NCBI RefSeq assembly: GCF_000463015.1
Contig: NC_022247.1
Span: forward strand, 2,790,001 to 2,854,000
Reading direction: 5' to 3'
DNA length: 64,000 nucleotides
From: Variovorax paradoxus B4
GTDB lineage: Bacteria > Pseudomonadota > Gammaproteobacteria > Burkholderiales > Burkholderiaceae_C
The position numbers and the translations under genes were made by a program. Positions 44,031 to 52,428 of this stretch are shown in pieces; position 1 is the stretch's first letter; each line of letters starts with the position of its first letter. The notes under the pieces are model-generated. The model did not search any database and was not told the DNA's origin. It worked only from the letters and a program-made list of their open reading frames with translations.

Positions 44031-45458
44031 CTACACCAGCCGCCGGATCGCCTTCTTGCGCCACACCAGCCGGTAGTAGGCCGTCTGCAGCAGCAGCATC
44101 GCGCCGAAGGTCACGGGGTAGGCCCACCAGATGCCGTTGAGCCCGATGCGGTGGCTCATGAACCAGGCCACGGGCACCTCGATGCCAATCAGGCAGAGGA
44201 TGGAGATGGCCGTGGGTACCAGCACCGAGCCGCTGGCCCGCATGATCCCCGAGATGGCCGAGGCCATGCCGAAGATCACCAGGCTCCACAGCATGATGTG
44301 CAGCAGCGTCTGCGCGATCTCGATCACCGGCGCGCTGGTGATGAAGAAGCCCATGAGGTGGCGCGAGAACAGGTAGCCCAGCAGCACCAGCCCGCCCGTG
44401 AGCACCAGGTTCATCAGCAGCGCGGTCCTGGCGATGGCGCCCAGCCGGTCGGCGCGGCCCGCGCCGATGGCCTGCGCGCCAAGAATGGACGCCGTGATGG
44501 CGATCGAGATGGCCGGGAACTGCACATAGGCCACCACCTGGTTCACCGCGCCATAGGCGGCGGTGGCGCTGGAGCCATAGCTGTTGACCAGCGAGAGCAG
44601 CGCCACCTCGGCCAATGCCACCACGATCATCTGCACGCCCGTGGGCACGCCCACCTTGAGCACGGCCTTCAGCAGCTTGGGGTCGATGCGCAGGTGGCGG
44701 ATAAATTCCGCATCGGGCGCCAGCGGGCTGCCGCGGCGGCGCAGGCGCCAGCCCAGCCACAGCGTGGCGACCACGAAGGCCAGCACCGAAGCCCAGGCGC
44801 CGCTTGCGACGCCGAGTTGCGGCAGGCCGCCCCAGCCGCGGATGAGCGCGGGCGTGACCACGAGGCCGGTTCCGGTGGAGATCAGCAGCGTGAGCAGGGG
44901 AGTGACCGTGTCGCCGACACCGCGCAGCATGGCGGTGGAGAGCAGGAACACGAACAGCCCCGGCATTGCGATCAGCATGATGCGCGCATAGCGCGTGGAG
45001 TCGGCCAGCACGTCGGGCGGCGTGCCCAGGAAGGCCAGCAGCGGCGCTGTGAAGGCGCCGCCGAACACGGCCACCGCCAGCCCGAGCAGGATGCCGACCG
45101 ACAGCGCGGTGCCCGCGATGGCCTTGGCCTTGGCGGCGTCGCGCGCGCCCCAGGCCTGGCCGATCAGCACCGAGGCGCCGGCGCCCAGGCCGATGACGAA
45201 GGCGATGAAGAAGAACATCACCGGGAAGAAGCTCGACACGGCCGCCAGCGCGCCGACGCCGATCATCTGGCCGATGTAGATGTTGTTGATGGTGCCGGAC
45301 ATCGACTGCAGGATGTTGCTGAGCAACATCGGCGCAAGGAAGAACAGGAAGGTCTTCCACAGCGTGCGCGGTGCGCCCACCGGCGCCACCGGCGTGCCGC
45401 GCAGGCCGCTCGGGTCGGCGCTGGCTTCGGCGGTGCTTGTGGTCGGCGTCGCGCTCAT
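44031..45458 (-). CDS. MATE family efflux transporter
   Basis: This 475-residue protein has twelve hydrophobic segments in two halves. LWKTFLFFLAPMLLSNILQSMSGTINNIYIGQMIGVGALAAVSSFFPVMFFFIAFVIGLGAGASVLIGQAWGA is the first-half signature of NorM/DinF-like MATE pumps. A hydrophilic N-terminus of about 35 residues (MSATPTTSTAEASADPSG) precedes it. It exports cationic drugs using a Na or H gradient. Its ATG overlaps the upstream DUF2239 stop by four bases (45455-45458), so the two are probably co-translated. Confidence 0.93.
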   Translation of the reverse strand: MSATPTTSTAEASADPSGLRGTPVAPVGAPRTLWKTFLFFLAPMLLSNILQSMSGTINNIYIGQMIGVGALAAVSSFFPVMFFFIAFVIGLGAGASVLIGQAWGARDAAKAKAIAGTALSVGILLGLAVAVFGGAFTAPLLAFLGTPPDVLADSTRYARIMLIAMPGLFVFLLSTAMLRGVGDTVTPLLTLLISTGTGLVVTPALIRGWGGLPQLGVASGAWASVLAFVVATLWLGWRLRRRGSPLAPDAEFIRHLRIDPKLLKAVLKVGVPTGVQMIVVALAEVALLSLVNSYGSSATAAYGAVNQVVAYVQFPAISIAITASILGAQAIGAGRADRLGAIARTALLMNLVLTGGLVLLGYLFSRHLMGFFITSAPVIEIAQTLLHIMLWSLVIFGMASAISGIMRASGSVLVPTAISILCLIGIEVPVAWFMSHRIGLNGIWWAYPVTFGAMLLLQTAYYRLVWRKKAIRRLV

Positions 45459-46027
45459 GCGGCGCTCCAGCCGGCGGCGGAAAGCCGCTGCAGATGCGCC
45501 TTGATGTCTTCGGGCCAGGCCGCGACGAGTTCATCGAAGCGCTCGCGCTCGCCGGCGAACAGCGCGCGGGTGGCTTCCTCGAAGCCGGGCAGGGCGCCGG
45601 CGATCGCGGTCATGAAGCGGTAGGCCGCTTCGCGCGATGCGCGCACGGCGTCGCGGTCGGCGTTGACGCGGCTCGCTTCCTGGACCAGCCGCCGCAGTGC
45701 GACCGAGGCGCCGCCGGGCTGGCGGTTGAGCCAGTCCCAGTGGCGCGGCAGCAGGGTGACTTCGCGCGCGACCACGCCGAGCCTGGGGCGGCCCACGCCG
45801 CGCGGGGTTTCCTCGGAGGTCTCGGCGCTGGCCGCATGCGCCACGATACCGGCCCGGTTGTGCACGTCGAAGTCGAGCAGTTCACCAGTCTGTTCGTTGA
45901 ACACGAGATAGGGCGTGTCGTCCTTGCGCACGCGCAATTGTGCGAGCACGTCGGCGGTGCTTCCCTGGGCGATGCACTTGAGGGCGGCAAAAACTATCAG
46001 GTTGCCGGGTGGCGTGTCGGATGGCAT
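45455..46027 (-). CDS. DUF2239 family protein
   Basis: This 190-residue soluble protein contains FNEQTGELLDFDVHN followed by GVGRPRLGVVAREVTLLPRHWDWLNRQPGGASVALRRLVQEASR, the recognisable DUF2239 core. GRPRLGVVAREVTLLPRHWDWL is also seen in uncharacterised proteins with a ribbon-helix-helix-like appearance, so a DNA-binding role is conceivable but unproven. The C-terminal half is helical (AAYRFMTAIAGALPGFEEATRALFAGERERFDELVAAWPEDIKAHL). It is co-translated with the MATE pump. The 63-nt gap to the MarR gene shows no clear terminator. Confidence 0.85.
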   Translation of the reverse strand: MPSDTPPGNLIVFAALKCIAQGSTADVLAQLRVRKDDTPYLVFNEQTGELLDFDVHNRAGIVAHAASAETSEETPRGVGRPRLGVVAREVTLLPRHWDWLNRQPGGASVALRRLVQEASRVNADRDAVRASREAAYRFMTAIAGALPGFEEATRALFAGERERFDELVAAWPEDIKAHLQRLSAAGWSAA

Positions 46028-46090
46028 GTCGGATTTCTTTGTTCTTCGGAGGGCGGTCGAAACGGGTGCGTAATCTACCCGTTGAACCGC

Positions 46091-46528
46091 TCAGTCGTAC
46101 GGCGTGTCGTCGTGGCAAAGCGCAAGGAGCGCAACGTTGATTTGCGGCAGGCTTTGCGGAGCCAGCGATTTCACCGCATTGGCGCAGATTGCTTCGGCGG
46201 TCGTGACGGCAGCTTGCATCAGTTTTCTGCCGCCGGGGCGAATGGCTGCGTGGCGGCCGTCCCCATTCGCGCCGGCCGTGCGTTCGGCCAGTCCCGATTT
46301 TTCGAGCAGGACCATTTTGCGAATCAACGCCGAGACCGGCAACCCCAGGGATCGCGCAAGCTCGGCCGCCGGCATGCTGCCGCCTTCGGCGCTCAGCAGC
46401 CGATGAAGCAGCGTGAAGTCTTCGTAGTTCAGGCCATGGAAGGCGCCCAGTTCCTCCTGGAGCTTCAGGTTCAGGCTGGCGTGGACACGGCCGATGGTGA
46501 GGCACAAGTTCAGCGGATCGATGCTCAT
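46091..46528 (-). CDS. MarR family transcriptional regulator
   Basis: There are 145 residues from ATG 46528. Helices at the N-terminus (LNLCLTIGRVHASLNLKLQEELGAFHGLNYEDFTLLHRLL) are followed by the winged HTH (MPAAELARSLGLPVSALIRKMVLLEKSGLAERT) and the wing (RHAAIRPGGRKLMQAA). It is a dimeric repressor, usually responding to small aromatic or oxidant ligands. It overlaps the preceding GIY-YIG gene by ATGA (46525-46528), and the promoter ahead of that gene carries two ACCCGGGT-like palindromes that it probably binds. The last part of the wing is rather short. Confidence 0.9.
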   Translation of the reverse strand: MSIDPLNLCLTIGRVHASLNLKLQEELGAFHGLNYEDFTLLHRLLSAEGGSMPAAELARSLGLPVSALIRKMVLLEKSGLAERTAGANGDGRHAAIRPGGRKLMQAAVTTAEAICANAVKSLAPQSLPQINVALLALCHDDTPYD

Positions 46529-46887
46529 GGCGCGTCGTAGCCCCGGTCGCCGTGGCACTGAAGCTCCTCGCGCCAGAGCACAAGAAGTTTTTCGAGTTCC
46601 GCGGCGCGGTCGAAGGCCGGGTCGTCGCGCTCCTTGACGCGGTCGATCACCTCGAAGCTGAAGTCCGCCGCACCGTGCGCGGCCCAGTCGCGCACCAGCG
46701 CCTTGTTGCGGTGCGAGCGCAAGCCGAGTTCGAAGCGGGCGCGGTTCATCGCTCCCTCCACATCGAGACTGCCGGCCAAGTAGAGGCGGCCGCTGAGCGT
46801 ATTGCGGATGGCGAAGACGCCCGCGGGGCGGACCGTTTCCTTGTATTTCCTGGCGAGGGCGCGCCTCGCCTCCTGGGGCATGTTCAT
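46525..46887 (-). CDS. GIY-YIG nuclease family protein
   Basis: This 120-residue small protein matches the single-domain GIY-YIG fold: GVFAIRN (residues 23-29, the GIY strand) and YLAGS (36-40, the YIG strand), then RARFELGLRSHRNKALVRDWAAHG (conserved Arg/His/Asn helix) and a Glu in AAELEKLL (about 97-98). The GIY and YIG triplets are degenerate (GVF and YLA), with Phe25 in place of the first Tyr, so nuclease activity is uncertain. It is the first gene of a two-gene unit with the MarR repressor and has its own operator-bearing promoter. The cellular role is unknown. Confidence 0.85.
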   Translation of the reverse strand: MNMPQEARRALARKYKETVRPAGVFAIRNTLSGRLYLAGSLDVEGAMNRARFELGLRSHRNKALVRDWAAHGAADFSFEVIDRVKERDDPAFDRAAELEKLLVLWREELQCHGDRGYDAP

Positions 46888-46894
46888 GCGCCAT

Positions 46895-46940
46895 ATATTA
46901 CCCGGGCAAAACTAAAAACACAATATACCCGGGTAAAAAT
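46895..46940 (-). promoter_or_regulatory. Two CCCGGG palindromic operators at the GIY-YIG/MarR promoter
   Basis: TTACCCGGGCAA (46898-46909, centre 46901-46906) and TACCCGGGTA (46926-46935, centre 46928-46933) lie 27 bp apart in an unusually AT-rich gap. On the minus strand a candidate -10 TAATAT (46900-46895) follows TTGTGT by 17 nt, so the first operator overlaps the -10 and the second lies upstream of the -35, a standard autorepression layout. The -10 is only 7 nt from the ATG, implying a nearly leaderless message. Confidence 0.65.
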
Positions 46941-46946
46941 AAGCAC

Positions 46947-47441
46947 TCACCCCTCGCGCAATCGCCGCCATCCGCGTGCGAGCCGGCGGTTCAGGGCCCG
47001 CACCACGCGCCATGGCCGGCTCTCGCGGACCAGCGTCAGCACCTGGTCCTTCCAGGCTTTCCAGCGCGGATACCAGCGGGCGAACAGCGGAATGCGCATG
47101 AGCGCGGGTTCGACCAGCTGGAAGATGCGCGCGACGAAGGCGGTACCGATCAGCTTGGCGGCGACCAGCACTGTCACGCCGCTTGCGGCATGGCCGCGGC
47201 CGAACAGGAAGAGCGCGAGCACCTTGACCGGCAGCAGCATGAGCACCGGCAGCAGGAAGGCCAGCAGTGCACCCCACGGCGGCAGTTCGCGCAGCCGGTC
47301 TTCGAGCCGCGCCCAGAGCGGCAGCCGGGCCAGGCGGCGCACCAGCGCGGCGAGCGGCTCCCAGCCCCATTCCTCGAACAGCAAGATGGGCACGAGCAGC
47401 GCCGCAGCAAGGGCGCGCAGGAAGCGGATGAAGAAGCGCAT
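46947..47441 (-). CDS. Predicted membrane protein, family not recognised
   Basis: There are 164 residues from ATG 47441. Hydrophobic helices are seen at about residues 3-20, 50-72 and 80-105 (LLAFLLPVLMLLPVKVLALFLFG and GVTVLVAAKLIGTAFVARIFQL), separated by basic loops. The C-terminus is strongly basic (RPWRVVRALNRRLARGWRRLREG). The upstream frame up to 47924 is antisense to the dehydrogenase gene and was rejected. It is convergent in neither direction: the next gene on the same strand is the mannitol dehydrogenase-family gene 38 nt upstream, so it may be the last gene of the sugar-acid operon. Confidence 0.75.
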   Translation of the reverse strand: MRFFIRFLRALAAALLVPILLFEEWGWEPLAALVRRLARLPLWARLEDRLRELPPWGALLAFLLPVLMLLPVKVLALFLFGRGHAASGVTVLVAAKLIGTAFVARIFQLVEPALMRIPLFARWYPRWKAWKDQVLTLVRESRPWRVVRALNRRLARGWRRLREG

Positions 47442-47479
47442 GGCCACGGCATTGTGACCGCGGGCCGATGGGCGCTGGC

Positions 47480-48997
47480 TCAGGCCTGGTCGGCCAGCGT
47501 CTTGTGCACGCCCAGTTCGCGCAGCGCACGCAGCTGCGTGGCCACGGCCGAGACGAAGTGCGCATTGCTTCCGAGGTCGTTGCCGAACACCGGCGCGAAA
47601 GCCGCGAACACGGCTACGCGCGCTTCGTCGGCGTGCGCCGGTTCGGCCGCGGCTGCCGCGCGTTCGGCCCCCGTGCAGCGTTCGGCCAGCGCATCGGCGA
47701 GCGGGTCCTGGATCTCGTGGCGGCGGCCCAGTTCGTCGACGCCGCGCAGGTAGTGCAGCCAGGCCGCGACGGCCAGAGCGAGGCGGTCGATCGAAGCGCC
47801 CGCGGCCAGGCGGTCGCGCACCGTGCCCAGCAGACGCTGCGGCAGCTTCTGCGAACCGTCCATTGCGATCTGCGCGGTGCGGTGCGCGAGCGCCGGGTTG
47901 GCGAAGCGCTCGAGCAGGCGCCAACGGTACGCATCGAGGTCCAGGCCGGGCAGCGCCGGCAGCGTGGGTGCGATCTCCTCGCGCATCAGGCGGTCGAGGT
48001 AGCGGTGCAGGGCGGGCGTGGCGACGGCGCGATCCACGGTGTCGAGGCCGGCCATGGCGCCCAGGTACGCAAGCGCCGAGTGCGCGCCGTTGACCATGCG
48101 CAGCTTCAGCGTCTCGAAGGGGCGCGCGTCGGGCACGAAGCGCGCGCCGCCCGCATCCCAGGCCGGGCGGCCGGCGGCGAAGTCATCCTCCACCACCCAT
48201 TCGAGAAAGCGTTCGCCGACCACCGGCCAGGCGTCCTCCAGCCCGAGCGCGGCGTTGACCTGTGCGCGGTCGGCGTCGGTGGTGCGCGGCACGATGCGGT
48301 CCACCATCGAGCAGGGGAAGCTGCAGTGCTCGGCAATCCAGCGTGCCAACTGCGGATCGACGCGCTGCGCGAAGTCCAGCACGAGGCCGCGCAGCAGGTG
48401 CCCGTTGGATGGCAGGTTGTCGAGCGACAGCAGCGTCACCGGCGCGAGGCCGCGCAGCTGTCGCAGGCGCAGGCCCGAAACCAGGAAACCGAGCGTGCCG
48501 CGCGGCGCATCGGGGCGCGCGAGGTCGTGCAGCACGTCGGGATGCTCGGCGCGCAGCGCACCGGTGGCCGGGTCGTGGCAGTAGCCTTTTTCAGTGACGG
48601 TGAGGCTGACGATGCGGGTGGCGGGATGGGCGATGCGCGCGAGCACCGCCGCCGGATCCTCGGGCGCGACCTGCACGCCGAGCAGGCAGCCGATGACCTG
48701 CAGCGACGCGCGCGGCATGCCGGTGTCGTCCACGTCGCGCAGTGCGAGCGTGTAGAGACCGTCCTGCGGCGCGAGCGCATCGCGCGTTTCGGCGCTGCGC
48801 AGCGACACGCCGGCGATGCCCCAGCGCAGGTCGCCGCTCGCATGCAATGCCGCTTCGTTGACGGCGGCCAGGTGCCCGCGCTGGAACGCGCCGACACCCA
48901 GGTGGACGATGCCGGCCTCGAGTGCGGCGCGGTCGTAGGCAGGGCGCGCGACCGCGGGTGGCAGCGCGGCCAGCGTCTCGGCATTCAGCCTGGACAT
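47480..48997 (-). CDS. Mannitol dehydrogenase family protein (probable D-fructuronate or related sugar-acid reductase)
   Basis: There are 505 residues from ATG 48997; a GTG at 49015 would overlap the upstream gene and was not chosen. The Rossmann N-domain starts IVHLGVGAFQRGHLAAVNEAAL, then TVTEKGYCHDPATG, LLSLDNLPSNGHLLRGLVLDFA, CSMVDRIVPRTTD. The C-domain has the catalytic text LKLRMVNGAHSALAYLG. Fructuronate reductase UxuB, tagaturonate reductase and polyol dehydrogenases share this fold. Next to a mannonate dehydratase-family gene the UxuB reaction (D-fructuronate to D-mannonate with NADH) is most likely. There are 5 nt between the genes. Confidence 0.9.
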   Translation of the reverse strand: MSRLNAETLAALPPAVARPAYDRAALEAGIVHLGVGAFQRGHLAAVNEAALHASGDLRWGIAGVSLRSAETRDALAPQDGLYTLALRDVDDTGMPRASLQVIGCLLGVQVAPEDPAAVLARIAHPATRIVSLTVTEKGYCHDPATGALRAEHPDVLHDLARPDAPRGTLGFLVSGLRLRQLRGLAPVTLLSLDNLPSNGHLLRGLVLDFAQRVDPQLARWIAEHCSFPCSMVDRIVPRTTDADRAQVNAALGLEDAWPVVGERFLEWVVEDDFAAGRPAWDAGGARFVPDARPFETLKLRMVNGAHSALAYLGAMAGLDTVDRAVATPALHRYLDRLMREEIAPTLPALPGLDLDAYRWRLLERFANPALAHRTAQIAMDGSQKLPQRLLGTVRDRLAAGASIDRLALAVAAWLHYLRGVDELGRRHEIQDPLADALAERCTGAERAAAAAEPAHADEARVAVFAAFAPVFGNDLGSNAHFVSAVATQLRALRELGVHKTLADQA

Positions 48998-49002
48998 GAC
49001 GC

Positions 49003-50214
49003 TCACCAGTTCCACAGCGTGCCGTCGTGCTGCTGGCGGTTCACCGGCAGGTAGGCGCGCTTGTAGGGGTACCTCGCGGCCAGCGCCTCGTCGATCTCCA
49101 CGCCGTGGCCGGGCACGTCGCCGGGGTAGAGCATGCCCTGGTCGAAGGTGTAGGCGTGCGGGAACACGGCGTCAGTTTCCTCGGTGTGGCGCATGTACTC
49201 CTGGATGCCGAAGTTCGGCACCCACAGGTCGAAGTGCAGCGCTGCACCCATGCACACCGGCGACAGATCGGTGGCGCCGTGGCAGCCGGTGCGCACCTGG
49301 TAGAGCGAGGCCAGGTCGGCGATGCGGCGCAGGTGCGTGATGCCGCCGGCATGGACCACGGTGGCGCGCACGTAGTCGATCAGCTGGTTCTCGATCAGCT
49401 CCTTGCAGTCCCAGATGGAGTTGAAGATCTCGCCCACCGCCAGCGGCGTGGTGGTGTGCTGGCGAATCAGGCGGAAGGCTTCCTGGTTCTCGGCCGGCGT
49501 CGCGTCCTCCATCCAGAAAAGGTTGAAGGGCTCCAGCGCCTTGCCCAGGCGTCCCGCCTCGATCGGCGTCAGGCGGTGGTGCACGTCATGCAGCAGGTGG
49601 TGCTCGAAGCCGAGCTTCTCGCGGATGCGCTCGAACAGCTTGGGCGTGTGGCGCAGGTACTTCTCGGTGGACCAGTCGTGCTCGGAGGGCAGGTCGGCAT
49701 CGGCCGGTTCGTAGAACAGCGTGCCCTTGCCGACGCCGTAGACCTTCTCCAGGCCCGGCACGCCGCTTTGCGCGCGGATGGCTTTGTAGCCGGCGTCCGC
49801 ATAGCGCAGCACCTCGTCCACCGTGTGCTCGATGTCGCTGCCGTTGGCATGGCCGTAGACCATCACGCCGGTGCGGCTCTTGCCGCCCAGCAGCTGGTAC
49901 AGCGGCAGGCCGGCCGCCTTGGCCTTGATGTCCCACAGGGCTGTGTCGACCGCGGCGATGGCGGTCATGGTGACCGGGCCGCGGCGCCAGTAGGCGCCCT
50001 TGTAGAGGTACTGCCAGATGTCCTCGATCTGGTGCGCATCGCGGCCGATCAGGCAGGGGATGACGTGCTCGGTGAGGTAGGCGGCCACGGAGAGTTCGCG
50101 CCCGTTGAGCGTGGCGTCGCCGATGCCGGTCAGGCCTTCGTCGGTTTCGATCTTGAGGGTGACGAAGTTGCGGCCGGGGCTGCAGACGATGACGCGGGCG
50201 TTGGTTATTTTCAT
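49003..50214 (-). CDS. manD: D-mannonate/D-gluconate dehydratase family protein (enolase superfamily, RspA-like)
   Basis: There are 403 residues. [43 protein letters not shown] and [41 protein letters not shown] are the classic N-terminal capping and barrel start of the ManD/RspA group. Metal ligands are in DVHHRLTP and [15 protein letters not shown], then VGEIF. The C-terminal barrel has HGATDLSPV. It dehydrates D-mannonate to 2-keto-3-deoxy-D-gluconate (some members use gluconate poorly). Here it supplies the step after the fructuronate reductase. The kinase and aldolase that would follow are not in the window. Confidence 0.92.
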   Translation of the reverse strand: MKITNARVIVCSPGRNFVTLKIETDEGLTGIGDATLNGRELSVAAYLTEHVIPCLIGRDAHQIEDIWQYLYKGAYWRRGPVTMTAIAAVDTALWDIKAKAAGLPLYQLLGGKSRTGVMVYGHANGSDIEHTVDEVLRYADAGYKAIRAQSGVPGLEKVYGVGKGTLFYEPADADLPSEHDWSTEKYLRHTPKLFERIREKLGFEHHLLHDVHHRLTPIEAGRLGKALEPFNLFWMEDATPAENQEAFRLIRQHTTTPLAVGEIFNSIWDCKELIENQLIDYVRATVVHAGGITHLRRIADLASLYQVRTGCHGATDLSPVCMGAALHFDLWVPNFGIQEYMRHTEETDAVFPHAYTFDQGMLYPGDVPGHGVEIDEALAARYPYKRAYLPVNRQQHDGTLWNW

Positions 50215-50258
50215 GATGGAAGCGAGAAAGATGGCGGCGGCATTCGTTGGTTCGTTCG

Positions 50259-51044
50259 TCAGCCGTTCCAGCCGAGGTGGCCGAGGAAGTCGCGGGTGCG
50301 TTCCACGGTGGGTTGCTCGAAGATCTGCGCCGGCGGGCCCTGTTCGATGATGGCGCCGGACTCGAACACCACCACCCAGTCGGCCACGCGCCGCGCAAAG
50401 CCCATTTCATGCGTGACCACGATCATCGTCATGCCCTCCTGCGCGAGCTTCTGCATCACGCTGAGCACTTCGCCCACCGTCTCGGGGTCGAGCGCGGAGG
50501 TGGGTTCGTCGAACAGCATCACCTCCGGCTCCATGGCCAGGGCGCGCGCGATCGCCACGCGCTGCTGCTGGCCGCCCGAGAGGTTGGCCGGGAAGCTGCC
50601 GGCCTTGGCCGACAGGCCGACCTTCTCCAGCAGCGCCATGGCGCGCGCCTTGGCCTCGGCCTCGCGCATGCCCAGCACGGTGATGGGGCCCATGGCCACG
50701 TTGTCGAGCGCGGACTTGTGCGGAAACAGCTCGAAGCTCTGGAACACCATGCCCATGCGCTGGCGCACCTTGCGCACCGCCGACTCCTGCACGGGCAGCG
50801 GCACGCCGTCGATCAGCACACGCCCGCCGTTGATCGTCTCCAGCGCATTGGTACAGCGCAGCAGGGTCGACTTGCCCGAACCGGAAGGGCCGATCAGGCA
50901 CATCACCTCGCCCTTGTGGACTTGCAGCGAGACGCCATTGAGCGCCACGAAGTCGCCATAGAGCTTGCGCACCTCTTCGTAGACCAGCACCGGCGGCTGG
51001 TCGGCGTTCTTGCGCGCGGGGGCGCGGGCGATGTCGTTGTTCAT
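50259..51044 (-). CDS. Polar amino-acid-type ABC transporter ATP-binding protein
   Basis: This 261-residue protein has Walker [10 protein letters not shown] at 52-60, the Q-loop in [16 protein letters not shown], signature LSGGQ at 155-159, Walker B VMLFDE at 175-180 and the switch His in VTHEMGFA. The text [24 protein letters not shown] is that of GlnQ/HisP-like amino-acid importers. It drives the two permeases that precede it (4-bp overlap with the second permease, 51041-51044). The operon around it is for sugar acids, so the transported ligand is likely not an amino acid. Confidence 0.94.
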   Translation of the reverse strand: MNNDIARAPARKNADQPPVLVYEEVRKLYGDFVALNGVSLQVHKGEVMCLIGPSGSGKSTLLRCTNALETINGGRVLIDGVPLPVQESAVRKVRQRMGMVFQSFELFPHKSALDNVAMGPITVLGMREAEAKARAMALLEKVGLSAKAGSFPANLSGGQQQRVAIARALAMEPEVMLFDEPTSALDPETVGEVLSVMQKLAQEGMTMIVVTHEMGFARRVADWVVVFESGAIIEQGPPAQIFEQPTVERTRDFLGHLGWNG

Positions 51045-51700
51045 TCCTTGACTCCATATTTGCGGTGGATCCAGTCCACCAGCTTGGCTTGCGGGTAGCC
51101 CATCAGCCAGTAGAGGACGGCCATGGCGGTGAGCATCTCCAGCACGCGGAAGGTCTGCGCGCGGATCTGCATCGCCGAATAGGCCAGTTCGCTCACGGCG
51201 ATGACGGACACCAGCGAGGTGTCCTTGAAGAGCGAGACCCAGGTGCTCGCGATCACGGGCAGGATGCGGCGCCCCGCCTGCGGGATGACCACCTTGAACA
51301 TGGCCTGGCGGCGCGACATGCCCATGGCGAGCGCCGCCTCCAGTTGCCCCTTGCGGATGGAGTTGATGCCGGCGCGGAAGGTCTCGGCGTTGTAGGCCGA
51401 GATGTTGAGCACCAGGGCCACCAGTGCGGTGACGAGCGGGGAGAGCTGGAACTCGACCGCCATCGGCATCACGTAGAAGACCCAGTAGATCACCAGGATC
51501 AGCGGCAGGTTGCGGAAGAACTCCACGAAGGCGAGCGAGGCGGACTGCAGCAGCCTGTTCGACGACAGCCGCATCAGCGCCAGCATGATGCCGCCCGGCA
51601 CGGCCAGCAGCATGGTCAGCACCGTCAGCCCCACGGTGAGCGCCGCGCCTTCGAGCAAGGCCTGGCGGTGCGTCCAGATCACGGACCAGTCGAAAGTCAT
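51041..51700 (-). CDS. ABC transporter permease (HisM/GlnP type), second
   Basis: This 219-residue permease has five to six hydrophobic segments, begins [43 protein letters not shown] and has the inner EAA-type loop [39 protein letters not shown], which docks on the ATPase. [21 protein letters not shown] matches the R-x-P-x-L motif of the polar amino-acid transporter family. It is paired with the permease at 51717-52382 (16-nt gap) and overlapped by the ATPase gene. Confidence 0.93.
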   Translation of the reverse strand: MTFDWSVIWTHRQALLEGAALTVGLTVLTMLLAVPGGIMLALMRLSSNRLLQSASLAFVEFFRNLPLILVIYWVFYVMPMAVEFQLSPLVTALVALVLNISAYNAETFRAGINSIRKGQLEAALAMGMSRRQAMFKVVIPQAGRRILPVIASTWVSLFKDTSLVSVIAVSELAYSAMQIRAQTFRVLEMLTAMAVLYWLMGYPQAKLVDWIHRKYGVKE

Positions 51701-51716
51701 GGGGTGGCCCTCTTCA

Positions 51717-52382
51717 TCATGAACGCCCCAGGTGCGCGACGCGGTGGTACAGCCTGTCGATGCCGCGCGTGACCGGGAACAGGATCGCGAAGTACGCCAC
51801 CATCACCGCGGTGAACACTTCCACCGGCCGGTAGCTCTGGCCTGCGACGGTCTCGGCGCGATGCATCAGCTCGGGCACGGCAATCACCGTGGCAATGGCG
51901 GTGTCCTTGATGGCGATGGTGAGGATCGAGCCGAAGGCCGGCAGCATGCGGATGGTGGCCTGCGGCAGCAGCACCTTGCGCAGCAGCTGTGCGCGCGACA
52001 TGCCCAGCGCCAATGCGGCGCGCGTCTGGCCCGGCCGGATGGACTCGATGCCCGCGCGGATCACCTCGGCCGCATAGGCCGCGATGTGCAGCGTCAGCGC
52101 GATCACCGCGGCCCAGAACGGCGCGAAGGTGAAGCCCACGAACAGCGGGAACGCAAAGTACATCCACACCAGCACCACCAGCACCGGAATGGCGCGCATG
52201 GAGTCGATGTAGAACACGAGCAGCGGGCGCAGCCAGCCGGGGCCATACAGCCGCAGCAGCGCGATCGCCAGGCCCGCGAGGATGCTGGTGACCGCGCTGA
52301 TGAGGCTGAGCGCGACCGTGACGCCCAGGCCGCCGGCGAAGAAGCGCCAGTTGTCGGCAATCGGGGAAAAGTCGAATTCCAT
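51717..52382 (-). CDS. ABC transporter permease (HisM/GlnP type), first
   Basis: This 221-residue paralogue of the neighbouring permease begins MEFDFSPIADNWRFFAGGLGVTVALSLISAVTSILAGLAIALLRLYG. Its FYIDSMRAIPVLVVLVWMYFAFP is the R-x-P region, and AGIESIRPGQTRAALALGMSRAQLLRKVLLPQATIRMLPAFGSIL is the EAA loop. Two similar but distinct permeases indicate a heterodimeric channel. The gap to the dehydrogenase upstream is 46 nt. No duplicated or broken reading frame is seen. Confidence 0.93.
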   Translation of the reverse strand: MEFDFSPIADNWRFFAGGLGVTVALSLISAVTSILAGLAIALLRLYGPGWLRPLLVFYIDSMRAIPVLVVLVWMYFAFPLFVGFTFAPFWAAVIALTLHIAAYAAEVIRAGIESIRPGQTRAALALGMSRAQLLRKVLLPQATIRMLPAFGSILTIAIKDTAIATVIAVPELMHRAETVAGQSYRPVEVFTAVMVAYFAILFPVTRGIDRLYHRVAHLGRS

Positions 52383-52428
52383 GGAAGCTCCGCGAGAGAG
52401 GGAAGGGCGGCAGGATCGGGCGATCCCG

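Noticed and set aside
47190..48600. Plus-strand frames across the dehydrogenase region
   Set aside because: They are antisense to a gene with a complete mannitol-dehydrogenase fold and show no motif.
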